49,504 nt of DNA from Verrucomicrobiales bacterium (GCA_002715965.1 PBAL01000021.1:1-49504); one strand, 5' to 3'; positions 8,259 to 18,281 are shown, numbered from the stretch's first letter. The notes: generated by a model not told the origin, from the letters alone. Numbers and translations: made by a program.

Positions 8259-10778
8259 TCACTTCGCCTTTCGGGTCACGGTGACGCTGATCGGATCTGA
8301 CCAGGCCGCAAACTTCGTGTTCTTCGAGACCGCCTTGGCAGCTGCGGATTTGGCCAGCTTGTCGACTATCGCCTGCTGCTTCCTGGCGCGGGAAAGTTTG
8401 TCGGAGAGTTCCTTTTCTGAAGCCCTGGCAGAGTCCAATGCATCCTTCGCGGATTCGGCGCGCTTTGCGACGGACGCCTTGTCGTCAGCTGTAGCCGTTT
8501 CCGCGGATTGCTTTGCCTGCTTGTAGGTTTGCTCGGCGCTGGCCAAGGCTGACTTGGCTTCGTCAACCTTCGCAGTCAGATCCTCAACGATCTTACGAAT
8601 CGCACGCCGGTCGGCACCGAGTCGATTGGCGGCCGGGACGTTGGCGCGATACTTGGAGACACCAACCCCCTGTAGCGTGAATTGATAGGTTCCGGGTTTC
8701 ACTTCATGACTGGAACGGTTCTTAAAATCTATCGACAACGTGCCTTCTGTCTTTCCCTGGGCGATGTTGACGGTCGGCGGACTGCGATGCAGTCCAAACA
8801 GGCCATCGGGTGAAATGGTCAAGTTGCCAGTGCGTGTTCCGTCTTCAGTGATAGTTATAGGGATCTCCAGCTTTGCTCCTTCTTCCACCGTGTATTTCCG
8901 CTTGGAGGACTTGATGACCACGACCGCCTGTTCGTGTTCATTCACTCCAAGCGGGACACGTTCGGCCAATCGTGAACGCACGCGGATGCTGTCGGAAAAG
9001 ATGTGCCCCCAGATCAGGGAGGAGAACCGCGCAGTTCGTGTGACGCGTTTACCGTTTATGGTCGCGCGACCGACGATGTCAATTTCACCCGCCCAGTCCT
9101 TGGCCTTGTCGTCGGCTGCGAGGACAAGCATGCCCGTGTCGGTCGTCCCATGGAGACGTAGCGGATTGGCACGGACGCCTTCAGGCAGGCCCGTGGCGGT
9201 CACGACGATCTCGCCTTCAAAGCCATCACGCCGTGGAACGATCATTCGGATTGCCCAGCGCGCGTTGCGACGCAGGAGTGGCGTGACCGAATAGCCGGTT
9301 CGATTCGTCGGCAAAGGTCTTTCGGTCGAGGCAATCAGATCGAAGTCATGCGCGGCCTCTCGAATCGCCAACCGATAAATGAGGGCCGTGCCCGCGCTCC
9401 CGAACTGGTTCCTTATCTCCACCTCGAACTCGCCGTGTTCGGCCGGGGTAAAGCTACCGAAGGCATCACTCGTGTCGAAGTTGATCGCATCCAATCCGTC
9501 CTTGGAGAAATAGCTCACCGGATCGTCGAACTCAGCGATCTCTGTTGTTCCTTTATCAACGCGTCGCACCACCACGGCCGCGTCGATATCCGCGGCCATA
9601 CGATCCGCGACGGACTCGATCCAATAGGTCACGCCTTTCTTCGCCTGAAAACGATAGCGATCCGTTTCGTTGCCACGATCAAATCGCCCGGCAATTTCCA
9701 CCGGCACTTGAATTGACTGAACTTCCACTTCGCGTTTCTCGAACAACACCGCCGCGCTGGCGAATCCGATTCTCCACGGCTCCGATCCAGCGTGGCGATA
9801 ATCATATCCCCGAATCATTCCCTGTCGCGGTTGACCGGGATGGAATCGCATCGGAGTAATTTCTTCCGTCGGCATCTCAATGGAAACATCAACGTGTTCC
9901 AATGGCTTGCCGTCGATTTTCAGTCCATCGCTCAGAGTTCCACCGGGAAGATTGCGCCCGTAAATCCTGAACTGTGATTTCTTTCCGGCTTCGCCCATCG
10001 GCGGCCAGATGAAATCGATGTGCGGCTTGCGGGTGACCTGAAGCCGGTAGAAGTAATCACCGGATGAACCACGAAACAGGATGTCGGACAGGGCGAGGTA
10101 ATAGTCTCCGCCCTCTTCAACCAACACGTCCAGGCAGGGATCGCGCCCGAATTGCTGCCGGTTCCGGTCAAGTTCGCGTCCATTTGCGTTGTAGAGAACG
10201 AGCATTCCATCAACTTTGGAATCGATCCGTTCCGCAAAACACTGAACCATCAGTCGTTCGCCAGCATCGGCCGTGAATCGATACCAATCGATACCACGTG
10301 ATGCGGTTGTACCGGATACCACGGTGCCAATCTCGATCGGCATTGCGGTTTCACGTTCGAAGTTCTTCCCTGTTTCCTTCACTTCAACCGAGTCACTCGG
10401 CACAACCACGAACGGTCGCCCGGTCGAAAGGCCGAAGTAACCAGCAGCGCGAACCTCATACACACCAGGGGGGACATTGCTGGCAATCGTCAGATCAAAT
10501 TTTCCGACGTCCGGCAGCGCGCGGCCAAGGAACCCAGACTTGGGCAACATTCGTTGCTTGGCGGTGATCCCCGGATGCGTGAAGCGCAACTCGCGCAAGT
10601 CGTCGAGGTTGGTTCCGTTGATCCGCGCTTCGATCGTCTCACCGACGCGTGCCGCTGGAGGAGAAATCGTACGCAGATCAGAGGTGGGGAGTTGTGCGCG
10701 AGCGGTCAAACAGGCGCCCACAGCGAGCACCCAATGGATGCTGCCATGGACTCGACGGATGGGCGCGCTTGGGATCAC
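8259..10778 (-). CDS. PPC-domain surface protein with a C-terminal coiled coil
   Basis: An 839-residue protein that starts at a GTG overlapping the stop of the upstream DUF1080 gene (GTGA, 10775-10778). The hydrophobic HWVLAVGACLTARA is a signal sequence. An IPT/TIG-like segment (ISPPAARVGETIEARINGTN) precedes two bacterial pre-peptidase C-terminal (PPC) domains at about 145-250 (GIDWYRFTADAGERLMVQCF) and 360-480 (RYRFQAKKGVTYWIESVADR). Several beta-rich segments follow. Residues from about 730 to 815 are Ala/Lys/Glu-rich with heptad character and no proline, a likely coiled coil. PPC proteins of this type often accompany DUF1549/DUF1501 genes. No catalytic domain is seen; a binding or surface role is inferred. 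Confidence 0.85.
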   Translation of the reverse strand: MIPSAPIRRVHGSIHWVLAVGACLTARAQLPTSDLRTISPPAARVGETIEARINGTNLDDLRELRFTHPGITAKQRMLPKSGFLGRALPDVGKFDLTIASNVPPGVYEVRAAGYFGLSTGRPFVVVPSDSVEVKETGKNFERETAMPIEIGTVVSGTTASRGIDWYRFTADAGERLMVQCFAERIDSKVDGMLVLYNANGRELDRNRQQFGRDPCLDVLVEEGGDYYLALSDILFRGSSGDYFYRLQVTRKPHIDFIWPPMGEAGKKSQFRIYGRNLPGGTLSDGLKIDGKPLEHVDVSIEMPTEEITPMRFHPGQPRQGMIRGYDYRHAGSEPWRIGFASAAVLFEKREVEVQSIQVPVEIAGRFDRGNETDRYRFQAKKGVTYWIESVADRMAADIDAAVVVRRVDKGTTEIAEFDDPVSYFSKDGLDAINFDTSDAFGSFTPAEHGEFEVEIRNQFGSAGTALIYRLAIREAAHDFDLIASTERPLPTNRTGYSVTPLLRRNARWAIRMIVPRRDGFEGEIVVTATGLPEGVRANPLRLHGTTDTGMLVLAADDKAKDWAGEIDIVGRATINGKRVTRTARFSSLIWGHIFSDSIRVRSRLAERVPLGVNEHEQAVVVIKSSKRKYTVEEGAKLEIPITITEDGTRTGNLTISPDGLFGLHRSPPTVNIAQGKTEGTLSIDFKNRSSHEVKPGTYQFTLQGVGVSKYRANVPAANRLGADRRAIRKIVEDLTAKVDEAKSALASAEQTYKQAKQSAETATADDKASVAKRAESAKDALDSARASEKELSDKLSRARKQQAIVDKLAKSAAAKAVSKNTKFAAWSDPISVTVTRKAK

Positions 10779-11785
10779 TTTCGAACAATCCAGATGTTCC
10801 GATAATACACCGGGTTTCCATGGGCCTGAATAAAGATCGGACCGGGTGCCGGTGTGATCTTCCTGATCGGAGAAGCCGTGGTGGTCTTGGGAAGTTCTTG
10901 CTTGGTGTGAATCTCCACGCCGTTCAACTGGACCGTCATGCTCGCGTGTTTGAGCAGCTTGCCTTTCTTGTCGAACTCCGCCTCCTTGAAATCCACGTCA
11001 TATGTTTGCCAACGAAGGGGCGGCAGACACATGTTGATCCGCGGCGCGGCAATGGAATAGATGCCCCCGGTTTCGTTCATCTTTCCATCCAAGCCAAATG
11101 CATCGAGCACCTGTGTCTCATAACGTCCCTGGTGGTAAACCCCGCTGTTGCCACGTCCCTGACCACGCGCGTACGGTTTATAAGGCGTGCGGAATTCCAG
11201 ATGAAGCTGGTAGCTCCCGAAGGTTTCCTTGGTGGTGATGTTGGAGTTTGGCAGAAGGCCGTTTTCGACGCGGCCGTTCTTCCAAGCGTCCGCCGAGCTA
11301 CCATCAAACAACACCGTTGCGCCCTTGGGCGGTTTCGCGCCGAGGGTCGGACTCTCCCGTTCGATGCGCGGCAAGCGCGCGATAATATCACCGCGATGCC
11401 ACACGACGATCTTGCCGTCCGAGATGCTCGCCCGATAGATGCGTCCCGGGTTCGTCAAATTCAACGCGCCATCCTTGATACCCCCGGTCATCTTGACGCG
11501 AAGTTTGCTTCGATCCCAACCGAGACCGGGAAGCCCTCGTTCCAACAGATACGCATCAAACTTCCGGTCGCCCAAGGCAACCACTTGCGCAGCCCACGGC
11601 TGCCATTGCTTTGAATGACCATATTCGCCCTGTATCAAAAAATCCGGATCGTCGGCAGCCGCTTTCTTCGGATCAATCCAGGTCTTGCCCGTGTTGTTTT
11701 TTTTCTTGGGCTGGGCGGCTTCAATGCTCGCAGAAACGAACGCGAGCGCGGCCGCGAACAATACAGCGGATCGTGTTGGAATCAT
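10775..11785 (-). CDS. DUF1080 (3-keto-disaccharide hydrolase-type) protein
   Basis: A 336-residue exported protein. The ATG at 11785 gives MIPTRSAVLFAAALAFVSAS, a clear Sec signal; the longer frame up to 11926 has no such start. The C-terminal half (about 130-335) is a DUF1080 concanavalin-like domain: FDGSSADAWKN, the GNSGVYHQGRYETQVLD block, WQTYDVDFKEAEF, and the ending GPIFIQAHGNPVYYRNIWI. Characterised members hydrolyse 3-keto-glycosides, and others only bind sugar. The first 110 residues (HSKQWQPWAAQVVALGDRKF) form an extra N-terminal domain seen in planctomycete relatives. Its stop is shared with the GTG of the PPC gene, so the two are co-translated. Confidence 0.9.
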   Translation of the reverse strand: MIPTRSAVLFAAALAFVSASIEAAQPKKKNNTGKTWIDPKKAAADDPDFLIQGEYGHSKQWQPWAAQVVALGDRKFDAYLLERGLPGLGWDRSKLRVKMTGGIKDGALNLTNPGRIYRASISDGKIVVWHRGDIIARLPRIERESPTLGAKPPKGATVLFDGSSADAWKNGRVENGLLPNSNITTKETFGSYQLHLEFRTPYKPYARGQGRGNSGVYHQGRYETQVLDAFGLDGKMNETGGIYSIAAPRINMCLPPLRWQTYDVDFKEAEFDKKGKLLKHASMTVQLNGVEIHTKQELPKTTTASPIRKITPAPGPIFIQAHGNPVYYRNIWIVRK

Positions 11786-12031
11786 CGGCCGAGAATTACC
11801 AACCAAGCGCGCGATGGCAAATCCGATTACGGCTACAAGGATGTGGCGGTCGGGATTGCAGGTGGGTGGTGGAATTCCGCCCGATGTCACCGCAAAAAAG
11901 TCCGTTCCGGAAGATCCAAGATTCAAATCCAGTCAAACTCCACAGGATCTCCCGGCTCAGAGCAAAGCTTGGAAACTGAAACTCATTTGAGGCTCGGAGC
12001 TTGGAGTTTCTTACACACACTCAGAACAACA
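11786..12031. other. Non-coding gap upstream of the DUF1080 gene
   Basis: The bases between the DUF1080 start and the Hsp20 terminator hold no reading frame I can support. A short inverted repeat (GAAACTC at 11978-11984, GAGTTTC at 12004-12010) is the only structure. The promoter of the DUF1080-PPC unit should lie here, but no convincing -35/-10 pair stands out. Confidence 0.5.
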
Positions 12032-12056
12032 GAGCGCCGGGCATTGCCCGGCGCTC
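12032..12056 (-). terminator. Strong GC-rich hairpin after the Hsp20 gene
   Basis: GAGCGCCGGG (12032-12041) and CCCGGCGCTC (12047-12056) form a perfect 10-bp stem with a 5-base loop. It begins 29 bases after the Hsp20 stop codon when read on the minus strand. The downstream tract (TGTTGTTCTG) is only partly T-rich, so it may be an imperfect intrinsic terminator or a 3'-end stabiliser. Confidence 0.7.
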
Positions 12057-12084
12057 CTCGTTCGGTTCCAACTGTCCGACCTAC

Positions 12085-12528
12085 TCACTCAAACTTCACG
12101 TCGATCTGCCTCGGCTTGGCCTCAGGCAGTCTCGCCAGTCGAACCTCCAGCACTCCGCTTCTAAACTCGGCGTTGATGTTCTCAGCGTCCGCATCTTTCG
12201 GGACGTGGAAGCTGCGTTCGAACTTCCCATACACGCGTTCCACCCGGTGATACTTCGCGGATTCGTCCTTCTTCTCGAACTTTCGTTCGCCGGTGATGCG
12301 CAGGATTCCGTCTTCGACCGTCACGCTGACGGCGTCCTTCTCGACCGCCGGCAATTCGGCGCTGATGCGGTATTCCTTCTCGTCTTCCGCGACGTCAACT
12401 CGCGGCGTGAAATATCCCTCGCTCACTTCCGTCGCCCGTCTCGACGGTGTCAGGCCCCATACGGAGCTCAATTGATTCGAGAGATCTTCCATTTCTTTGA
12501 ACGGGTTCCAGTGTGTCAGTGCAGTCAT
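12085..12528 (-). CDS. Hsp20/alpha-crystallin family small heat-shock protein
   Basis: A 147-residue cytoplasmic ATP-independent chaperone that holds unfolding proteins. The alpha-crystallin domain runs from about residue 40 (YFTPRVDVAEDEKEYRISAE) to the conserved AEFRSGVLEVRLAR near 125. The N-terminus MTALTHWNPFKEMEDLSNQL is typical of class A bacterial Hsp20. The C-terminal tail reads KPRQIDVKFE, where the usual I-X-I anchor is IDV. The ATG at 12528 has a good ribosome site (AGGAAATAAGAAA before it). It stands alone, with its own terminator hairpin, between unrelated genes. Length and motifs are ordinary. Confidence 0.97.
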   Translation of the reverse strand: MTALTHWNPFKEMEDLSNQLSSVWGLTPSRRATEVSEGYFTPRVDVAEDEKEYRISAELPAVEKDAVSVTVEDGILRITGERKFEKKDESAKYHRVERVYGKFERSFHVPKDADAENINAEFRSGVLEVRLARLPEAKPRQIDVKFE

Positions 12529-12689
12529 TTTCTTATTTCCTGTTGGCGGGTTCTTCTTGGGTGAGGGGAACCAGCTCCCGCCTGAAGCCAGCTCCCCAGT
12601 TTTCCCTTTCGACTCTTCGGTCCAACCGCCTCAGTTGAACCATCCGCCCGGACATAGAACACGAGGCGTGCCACCGGTTATTCGGCATT

Positions 12690-12785
12690 AAAACGCGAAT
12701 AAAAAGCAGTTTTTTGATATTTACTTGGAATAATGAAGAATTAAGAGACTTAATGACTCACAATTGAAGGCGCATTAATGAGACA
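12690..12785. other. AT-rich spacer between Hsp20 and the HAD gene
   Basis: This stretch is much richer in A and T than its surroundings and repeats the words TTAATGA and CATTAA (for example near 12749, 12774 and 12783). It probably carries the Hsp20 promoter and the end of the HAD transcript. I could not identify a definite promoter or a CIRCE/HrcA operator in it. Confidence 0.35.
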
Positions 12786-13457
12786 TTAAGACCCAGTGAT
12801 GGCATCGGGAAGAGCTGACAGACTGGGAATCTCGTGATCAGCGAAAGTTCGCCGGCCACGGGCGACCAAAACCGAGTTCATCCCAAATTCTCTTGCCCCT
12901 TCGTAGTCCTCCACTTGGCTGTCTCCAACATGCAGCACCTCGTTCGCAGGCACCTTCAACCAGCGAACCGCCTGCTCGAAGATCACGGTTGACGGTTTGG
13001 TGAAACCCACGTTGCACGACACGAAGACTTCCTCGAACCGACTACGAAGTCCGAGCTCGCTCAGGAGTGGAATCAAGCGGTCATCCCAATTGGAGATCAC
13101 GGCAAGTTTGAGTTCGCGCGCAGCAAGTTCATCCAGCGTTCGCAACACATCACCGAACACGATCCACGCGTCCGCCTTCGCGAAGCGCTCGTAAACACGC
13201 GGGAAGTATTCCTCCGGCAGGATCTCTCCCTGTTCGCGGAAGGAAGCGCGAACGATTTCGAACCAACCCTCCTGCGAATAGTCAAAGTTGTGTCGCGATT
13301 TCCAAGCTTCCTTGAAACCCATGTTGATGAAATCAGGCAACGCCTCGATGCCGAACTCCGCGGCCACATCCGAATAGATCTGTCCGACCGACGGCCATGG
13401 ATTAATGAGCGTCCCGCCCACATCAAACGTCACCGCGCGAATGCCTTCAAATTTCAC
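12786..13457 (-). CDS. HAD superfamily hydrolase (REG-2-like, subfamily IA)
   Basis: A 223-residue cytoplasmic phosphatase-like protein. Motif I is FDVGGTL, the REG-2-type variant of DxDGT; motif II is VISNWDDR; the lysine of motif III is in FTKPSTVIFEQA; motif IV is LHVGDSQVEDYEGAREFGM. All catalytic positions are filled. I chose the GTG at 13457 because it places the first strand (VKFEGIRAVTFD) at the N-terminus, as in the family. An ATG at 13517 would add 20 residues of arginine-rich sequence with no match to the fold; neither start has a clear ribosome site. The gene diverges from the DUF255 gene. The substrate is unknown, probably a small phosphorylated metabolite. Confidence 0.85.
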   Translation of the reverse strand: MKFEGIRAVTFDVGGTLINPWPSVGQIYSDVAAEFGIEALPDFINMGFKEAWKSRHNFDYSQEGWFEIVRASFREQGEILPEEYFPRVYERFAKADAWIVFGDVLRTLDELAARELKLAVISNWDDRLIPLLSELGLRSRFEEVFVSCNVGFTKPSTVIFEQAVRWLKVPANEVLHVGDSQVEDYEGAREFGMNSVLVARGRRTFADHEIPSLSALPDAITGS

Positions 13458-13581
13458 ACGCCAAGTCTGTCGAGAAACCTGAAGCGCTGCAAGCAACCGC
13501 CCGCAACGAAGAATCATGAACAAAGAACATCGAACCTTCAGACCTTGCCCAATCCCCACTCCGCAGTATGGTCGCCCTTCC

Positions 13582-15849
13582 ATGTTGTCTCTGAAAAACC
13601 GTTCCGGATCGTTCGCATCCCTCCTGGCACTCGCCGTCATGGGTTGCCAGCCGAACGTCTCGACCACAACCCAAACTGCTGCAACGCCCGCAGGCCAGGC
13701 CACGGCTCAGACCACTTCACAACCGCAAACTGTTTCCTCCACCAACGTGAGTTCCGAAACGAAACCAGCCGAAGCCTCGCACGGGGAAAAGAAACACAAG
13801 TACACCAATCGTTTGATCAACGAGAAATCACCTTATCTCCGACAACACATGCACAACCCGGTGGACTGGTATCCTTGGGGTGAAGAAGCCTTTGCCAAGG
13901 CGCGCAAGGAGAACAAGCCGATTCTGCTCTCAATCGGCTACTCAACCTGCCACTGGTGTCATGTGATGGAACGTGAGTCCTTCGAGAACGAAAAGATCGC
14001 CGAGTTCCTCAACGAACATTATGTGAGCATCAAGATTGATCGCGAGGAACGGCCCGACGTGGACAAGATCTACATGACCTATGTGCAGGCCTCGACTGGT
14101 GGTGGTGGCTGGCCTTTGAATGTCTTTCTTACGCCCGAACTGAAGCCGTTCTTCGGTGGAACGTATTTCCCGGCGGAACCCAAGTACGGGAAGCGATCCT
14201 TCCTCGACCTGCTTCAACTCATTCAACAGATGTGGGCCGACGATGAGCAACGCGCCAAGGTCCTCAATGCTGCCGGCCAGCAATTCGAGCAGATCAAGAG
14301 CTTCACCTCAGTCAAACCCACTGGGGAACTCGAGCTGAGCACAGCACTGCTCACCAACGCGGTGGCCAAGTTCAAGTCCATGTATGAGCCGCAGTATGGC
14401 GGCTTTGATCAGCAACCAAAATTCCCGCGCCCCTCACTGCCCCGCTTCCTCCTCGCACAGGCACACAAGATGGGCGACCAGGAAGCAATCAAGATGGTGC
14501 TTCACACCTGCGATGCCATGGCCGCGGGTGGCATCTACGATCACATCGGAGGCGGCTTTGCCCGTTACTCCGTCGATGCGAAGTGGCTCGTGCCTCACTT
14601 CGAGAAAATGCTCTACGACAACGCCCAGCTCGTTCAGCTCTATCTCGACGCCTATCTCGTCAGCGGCCAGTCAAAGTATGCCGACGTGGTTCGTGACATC
14701 CTGAAATATGTCCTCCGCGACATGACACATCCGGGAGGAGGATTCTATTCCGCTGAAGATGCCGACAGCGAGGGGCACGAAGGCAAGTTCTACTGTTGGA
14801 CGGAGGATCAGCTCGACGAGATTCTCGACGACGACGAAATGAAGGTGGTGGTCCGTTATTACGGAATTACCGAGGAAGGAAACTTCGAAGACCACAGCCA
14901 CCCCGAGCCACTGAAGAAGCTGAACGTTCTCAGCATAGTCGATCCCAAGCTCAACGAAGCCGAAGCCAAGTTGTTGGAAAGCGCCAACAAGAAGATCTTC
15001 GACAAGCGTGACACCCGCGTGCGGCCCGGCCTGGATGACAAGGTCCTCGCTTCCTGGAACGGTCTCATGCTGGGAGCCATTGCCCGCGCAGGTGCAGTGT
15101 TGAAGGAGCCCAAGTACATCGCAGCCGCGGAAAAGAACGTCGCGTTCCTAAAAGAGAAGCTCTGGGTTGCCAAATCCAAGACGCTGTATCACCGCTGGCG
15201 CGACGGCGAACGCGACAACGTCCAGCTCCTCGACGCCTACTCCTCCCTCATGGACGGCGTGCTCCACGTTTACGAAGCGACGCTCAAGAACGAGTATCTC
15301 CAGTTCGCGCTCGATTTGTCCGACGGGATGATCAAGCGGTTCTATGACCCCGAAGTCGGCGGCTTCTATCAGAGCGATGAGAGCAGCAGGCATTTATTGC
15401 TCCGTCTGAAAGAGGATTACGATGGCGCCGAACCCTCCGGCAACTCCGTGGCCTCGCTTGCTCTGCTTCGGCTCGCGAAAATCACCGACAACAAGAAGCT
15501 CCTCGAGGCTGCTGAAAAAACTGTAAACCTGTTCGCGACCCAGCTCTCTGGCACACCACACAGTGTTCCCTACCTCGTCTCTGCGATGGCCTATTTGCTC
15601 AACGAACCCCATCGCGTCGTCATCGCCGGCGACGCCAGTTCCGATGCTGCGCAAAAACTATTACTCGCCGCACATGAGGTCTTTCAACCGAACAAGGTGA
15701 TTCTCGGCAACACCGGTCCGGTTGAAGAATTCGCCAAAGGCCTGAAAGGAAAAGACGGACCGGTCGTGTTCCTTTGCACGGGAACGTTCTGTCATCCACC
15801 CACGACCGATCCCAAGAAAGTCGCGTCACTTCTCAAAGGCAAGAAGTAG
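13582..15849 (+). CDS. DUF255 thioredoxin-domain lipoprotein (SSP411/YyaL family)
   Basis: A 755-residue protein. The ATG at 13582 gives [20 protein letters not shown] followed by G-C (Cys22), a lipoprotein signal with lipobox; the upstream codon at 13516 would hide it. A Thr/Gln/Ser-rich linker covers about 25-70. The DUF255 domain begins at about 75 ([20 protein letters not shown]) and has the active-site pair C123-H-W-C126 (STCHWCHVM) and [12 protein letters not shown]. The rest is the alpha/alpha-barrel with similarity to glycosidase folds (ISTPVL-free, [17 protein letters not shown] near 310). Family members are usually cytoplasmic, so the lipid anchor is notable. Its function, redox or sugar-related, is not established. 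Confidence 0.92.
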   Translation: MLSLKNRSGSFASLLALAVMGCQPNVSTTTQTAATPAGQATAQTTSQPQTVSSTNVSSETKPAEASHGEKKHKYTNRLINEKSPYLRQHMHNPVDWYPWGEEAFAKARKENKPILLSIGYSTCHWCHVMERESFENEKIAEFLNEHYVSIKIDREERPDVDKIYMTYVQASTGGGGWPLNVFLTPELKPFFGGTYFPAEPKYGKRSFLDLLQLIQQMWADDEQRAKVLNAAGQQFEQIKSFTSVKPTGELELSTALLTNAVAKFKSMYEPQYGGFDQQPKFPRPSLPRFLLAQAHKMGDQEAIKMVLHTCDAMAAGGIYDHIGGGFARYSVDAKWLVPHFEKMLYDNAQLVQLYLDAYLVSGQSKYADVVRDILKYVLRDMTHPGGGFYSAEDADSEGHEGKFYCWTEDQLDEILDDDEMKVVVRYYGITEEGNFEDHSHPEPLKKLNVLSIVDPKLNEAEAKLLESANKKIFDKRDTRVRPGLDDKVLASWNGLMLGAIARAGAVLKEPKYIAAAEKNVAFLKEKLWVAKSKTLYHRWRDGERDNVQLLDAYSSLMDGVLHVYEATLKNEYLQFALDLSDGMIKRFYDPEVGGFYQSDESSRHLLLRLKEDYDGAEPSGNSVASLALLRLAKITDNKKLLEAAEKTVNLFATQLSGTPHSVPYLVSAMAYLLNEPHRVVIAGDASSDAAQKLLLAAHEVFQPNKVILGNTGPVEEFAKGLKGKDGPVVFLCTGTFCHPPTTDPKKVASLLKGKK

Positions 15850-15973
15850 GGCCGTCCAGTCGGATGCCGAGTTCGTGTTGGCGCTTGGTGAAAAAGTGAG
15901 AGATCTACGTCTTCCACCGGCGGCTGTGCATCCGATTGACGGAATAAGCTTCGTCCTCCAACGTCTTCATTCC

Positions 15974-17251
15974 ATGAAACGCCTGTCAGTCCTTCTCCTC
16001 TGTTCCGTTGCATTCGCACTTCATGCCGATGACTGGCCGCAATGGCGCGGGCCGAATCGAGACGGGGCATGGAGGGAAACCGGCATCATCGAGAAATTTC
16101 CGGCCAAGCAAATCGCGCGCAAATGGTCGGTGCCTATCGGAGGCGGTTATTCTGGACCGACGGTTGCGAACGGGCGCGTGTATGTGACCGATCGGATTGA
16201 ACGACCGGAGCAGGAACGGATTCACTGTGTAGATTTCAAGACCGGCAAGAAGTTGTGGACACATGAATACGCGGTCAGCTATCGCGACGTGAATTACCCC
16301 GCGGGTCCGCGCGCGGCCGTGACGATTGATGAGGGACGCGCTTATGCGTTGGGCGCAAAAGGACACTTCCATTGCCTGGACGCAAAAACAGGCAAGGTCT
16401 TGTGGGAACACGATTGCTTCAGCGAATACCGGATTCGCTTGCCGATCTGGGGCATCGCGGCATCGCCGGTGGTTGATGGCGACCTCGTGGTCGTCATGAT
16501 TGGCGGAACCAAGGCCTGCGTGGTGGCCTTCGACAAGAAAACGGGAGAAGAAAAATGGAGAGCTTTGGATGACCGCGCGAACTATGCGACGCCAACCATG
16601 ATCGAACAGGCTGGAAAGAAAGTGCTCGTGTTCTGGACGGGAGAGCAGGTTGCCGGGCTTGCGCCTCAGTCTGGCAAGGTGCTATGGGCATATCCATTCA
16701 AGGCACGAAAAATGCCACTGGGAATTTCCACACCGATCCAGCACCAGGACATTCTATATTTCACCGGATTTTACGATGGTTCGCTGATGCTTCGCCCCAA
16801 TCCCAAGAAGCTGGAGGTGAGCAAAGTGTGGCGTCGGATCGGTCGAAGCGAACGAAGCACTGACTCGCTCCACTCGATCATCTCAACTCCGGTTTTGCTG
16901 GGCGACTACATCTACGGCGTGGACAGCTACGGCGAGTTTCGTTGTCTCGAACTGATGACAGGGAATCGCGTGTGGGAAGATCGGACCGCGACCCCACAAG
17001 ACCGATGGTCCACGATTCACTTCGTCCAGAATGGAGACCGGACCTGGATGTTCAATGAGGCGGGCGAGTTGATCATTGCTGAGCTTTCACCCGGCGGCTT
17101 CAACGAGATCAGCCGCGCCAAGCTGATCGATCCGACGCCCAAACAATTGCGACGTCGACTCGTCGTCTGGTCTCACCCGGCCTATGCGTACCGGCACGTG
17201 TTCGCGCGCAACGATCGCGAACTCATTTGCGCCAGCCTGGCCGCGGATTAA
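15974..17251 (+). CDS. PQQ-type beta-propeller protein
   Basis: A 425-residue exported protein. The ATG at 15974 gives MKRLSVLLLCSVAFALHADD, a Sec signal. The mature part opens with DWPQWRGPNRDGAWRETGI, the standard start of planctomycete outer-membrane-assembly-like PQQ proteins, and repeats the blade motif G-x-x-W (GKKLWTHEY, GKVLWEHDC, GEEKWRALD, GKVLWAYPF, GNRVWEDRT). This fits a BamB/quinoprotein-like eight-bladed propeller. No quinoprotein dehydrogenase cofactor set (vicinal disulfide, catalytic Asp) can be recognised, so it may not bind PQQ. It lies 124 bases after the DUF255 gene and just ahead of a LysR gene. Confidence 0.88.
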   Translation: MKRLSVLLLCSVAFALHADDWPQWRGPNRDGAWRETGIIEKFPAKQIARKWSVPIGGGYSGPTVANGRVYVTDRIERPEQERIHCVDFKTGKKLWTHEYAVSYRDVNYPAGPRAAVTIDEGRAYALGAKGHFHCLDAKTGKVLWEHDCFSEYRIRLPIWGIAASPVVDGDLVVVMIGGTKACVVAFDKKTGEEKWRALDDRANYATPTMIEQAGKKVLVFWTGEQVAGLAPQSGKVLWAYPFKARKMPLGISTPIQHQDILYFTGFYDGSLMLRPNPKKLEVSKVWRRIGRSERSTDSLHSIISTPVLLGDYIYGVDSYGEFRCLELMTGNRVWEDRTATPQDRWSTIHFVQNGDRTWMFNEAGELIIAELSPGGFNEISRAKLIDPTPKQLRRRLVVWSHPAYAYRHVFARNDRELICASLAAD

Positions 17252-17315
17252 ATCTCCGGGCCCCTGTTGGCAAGCCGGATGCTCATGATCCCAGTGCGGC
17301 ATGACCGCGTGAGTT

Positions 17316-18281
17316 ATGAGCAATCAACCGTTGGATAGCAGGCAATTGCGCGCCTTTGTCACCGTTGCAGAAACGGGGAGTTTCACCGTCGCAGCTCGCC
17401 AATTAACCCTGTCCCAGTCTGCCGTCAGCCATTCCCTCAGGACTTTGGAGGAAGATGTGGGTTGTCGACTTTTGGACAGGATGAGCAAAAAGGTGATTCT
17501 CACACCGACCGGCGAGCATCTGTTTCATCATGCGAAAAAGATCCTTCGCGAAATGCACCAGGCGCGCAATGAGTTGACTCATCTCACCGAATGGGGTGGG
17601 AGCCGGCTGCGCGTGGGGGCGAGCACGACGGCCTGCCAGCATATTCTGCCGGACGTCTTGCGGAGATTTCAGAAGGACTTCCCCAAGTGCCATGTCGCGA
17701 TCAAACCCGGCGATACCCCCGATTTGATCAACTTGATACGCGCCCATGAAATCGACCTCGCCATCGCGCTTGAACCCAGGCATCACGTACAACTGGAGTA
17801 TCAGGCCTTGTTCGAAGACGAACTGCGATTTGTGCTCGCGCCCGGTCATCGGTGGGTCGGTCACGGGCATTCCACCCGGACCGAAATTCCGACGCAGAGC
17901 TACATCTTTTACAGCAAGACCAGCTACACCTACCAGATGGTGGTCAACTACTTTGCAACCGAGGATATGGTGCTGAACAACGTTATGGAACTCGGCAGCA
18001 TGGAAGCCATCAAGGAGATGCTGAAACTCGGCATGGGTGTCGGTGTATTGGCGCCTTGGATCGTACGCCGCGAGATTCAGGACGGTGAGTTGGTCTCCCT
18101 GCCGCTGGGCCGGCGCAAGCTGAAGCGCCGATGGGGACTCTTGCACCGGCGCTCCAAACCCTTGTCCCACCCCGAACAGGCGTTCATCGATCTGTGCCGC
18201 AACGCGACCGAGGACTTTGGCCGCAAATCGCGCAAGATTCCCCTACGCACCAACGGAAGCGAGATTGCGTTGACGTTTTGA
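17316..18281 (+). CDS. LysR family transcriptional regulator
   Basis: A 321-residue cytoplasmic DNA-binding protein. The winged helix-turn-helix occupies about residues 6-64 (QLRAFVTVAETGSFTVAARQ, LSQSAVSHSLRTLEEDVGCR, ILTPTGEHLFHHA), followed by the linker helix and a two-lobed effector domain at about 90-295. LysR proteins bind as tetramers and respond to a small co-inducer. It is the only transcription factor gene in the window and sits between the PQQ-type protein and a sulfatase on the same strand, so it could control either or itself. The 64-base gap upstream holds TCATGA near 17284 but no convincing T-N11-A box that I can defend. Confidence 0.95.
   Translation: MSNQPLDSRQLRAFVTVAETGSFTVAARQLTLSQSAVSHSLRTLEEDVGCRLLDRMSKKVILTPTGEHLFHHAKKILREMHQARNELTHLTEWGGSRLRVGASTTACQHILPDVLRRFQKDFPKCHVAIKPGDTPDLINLIRAHEIDLAIALEPRHHVQLEYQALFEDELRFVLAPGHRWVGHGHSTRTEIPTQSYIFYSKTSYTYQMVVNYFATEDMVLNNVMELGSMEAIKEMLKLGMGVGVLAPWIVRREIQDGELVSLPLGRRKLKRRWGLLHRRSKPLSHPEQAFIDLCRNATEDFGRKSRKIPLRTNGSEIALTF

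Noticed and set aside
10649..11614. 321-codon open frame on the plus strand
   Set aside because: It is antisense to the DUF1080 and PPC genes, which are firmly identified; it has no family motif.
12660..12676. Possible sigma-54 promoter (TGGCACG) upstream of Hsp20
   Set aside because: The -24 half matches, but the required GC of the -12 element is absent at the correct spacing.
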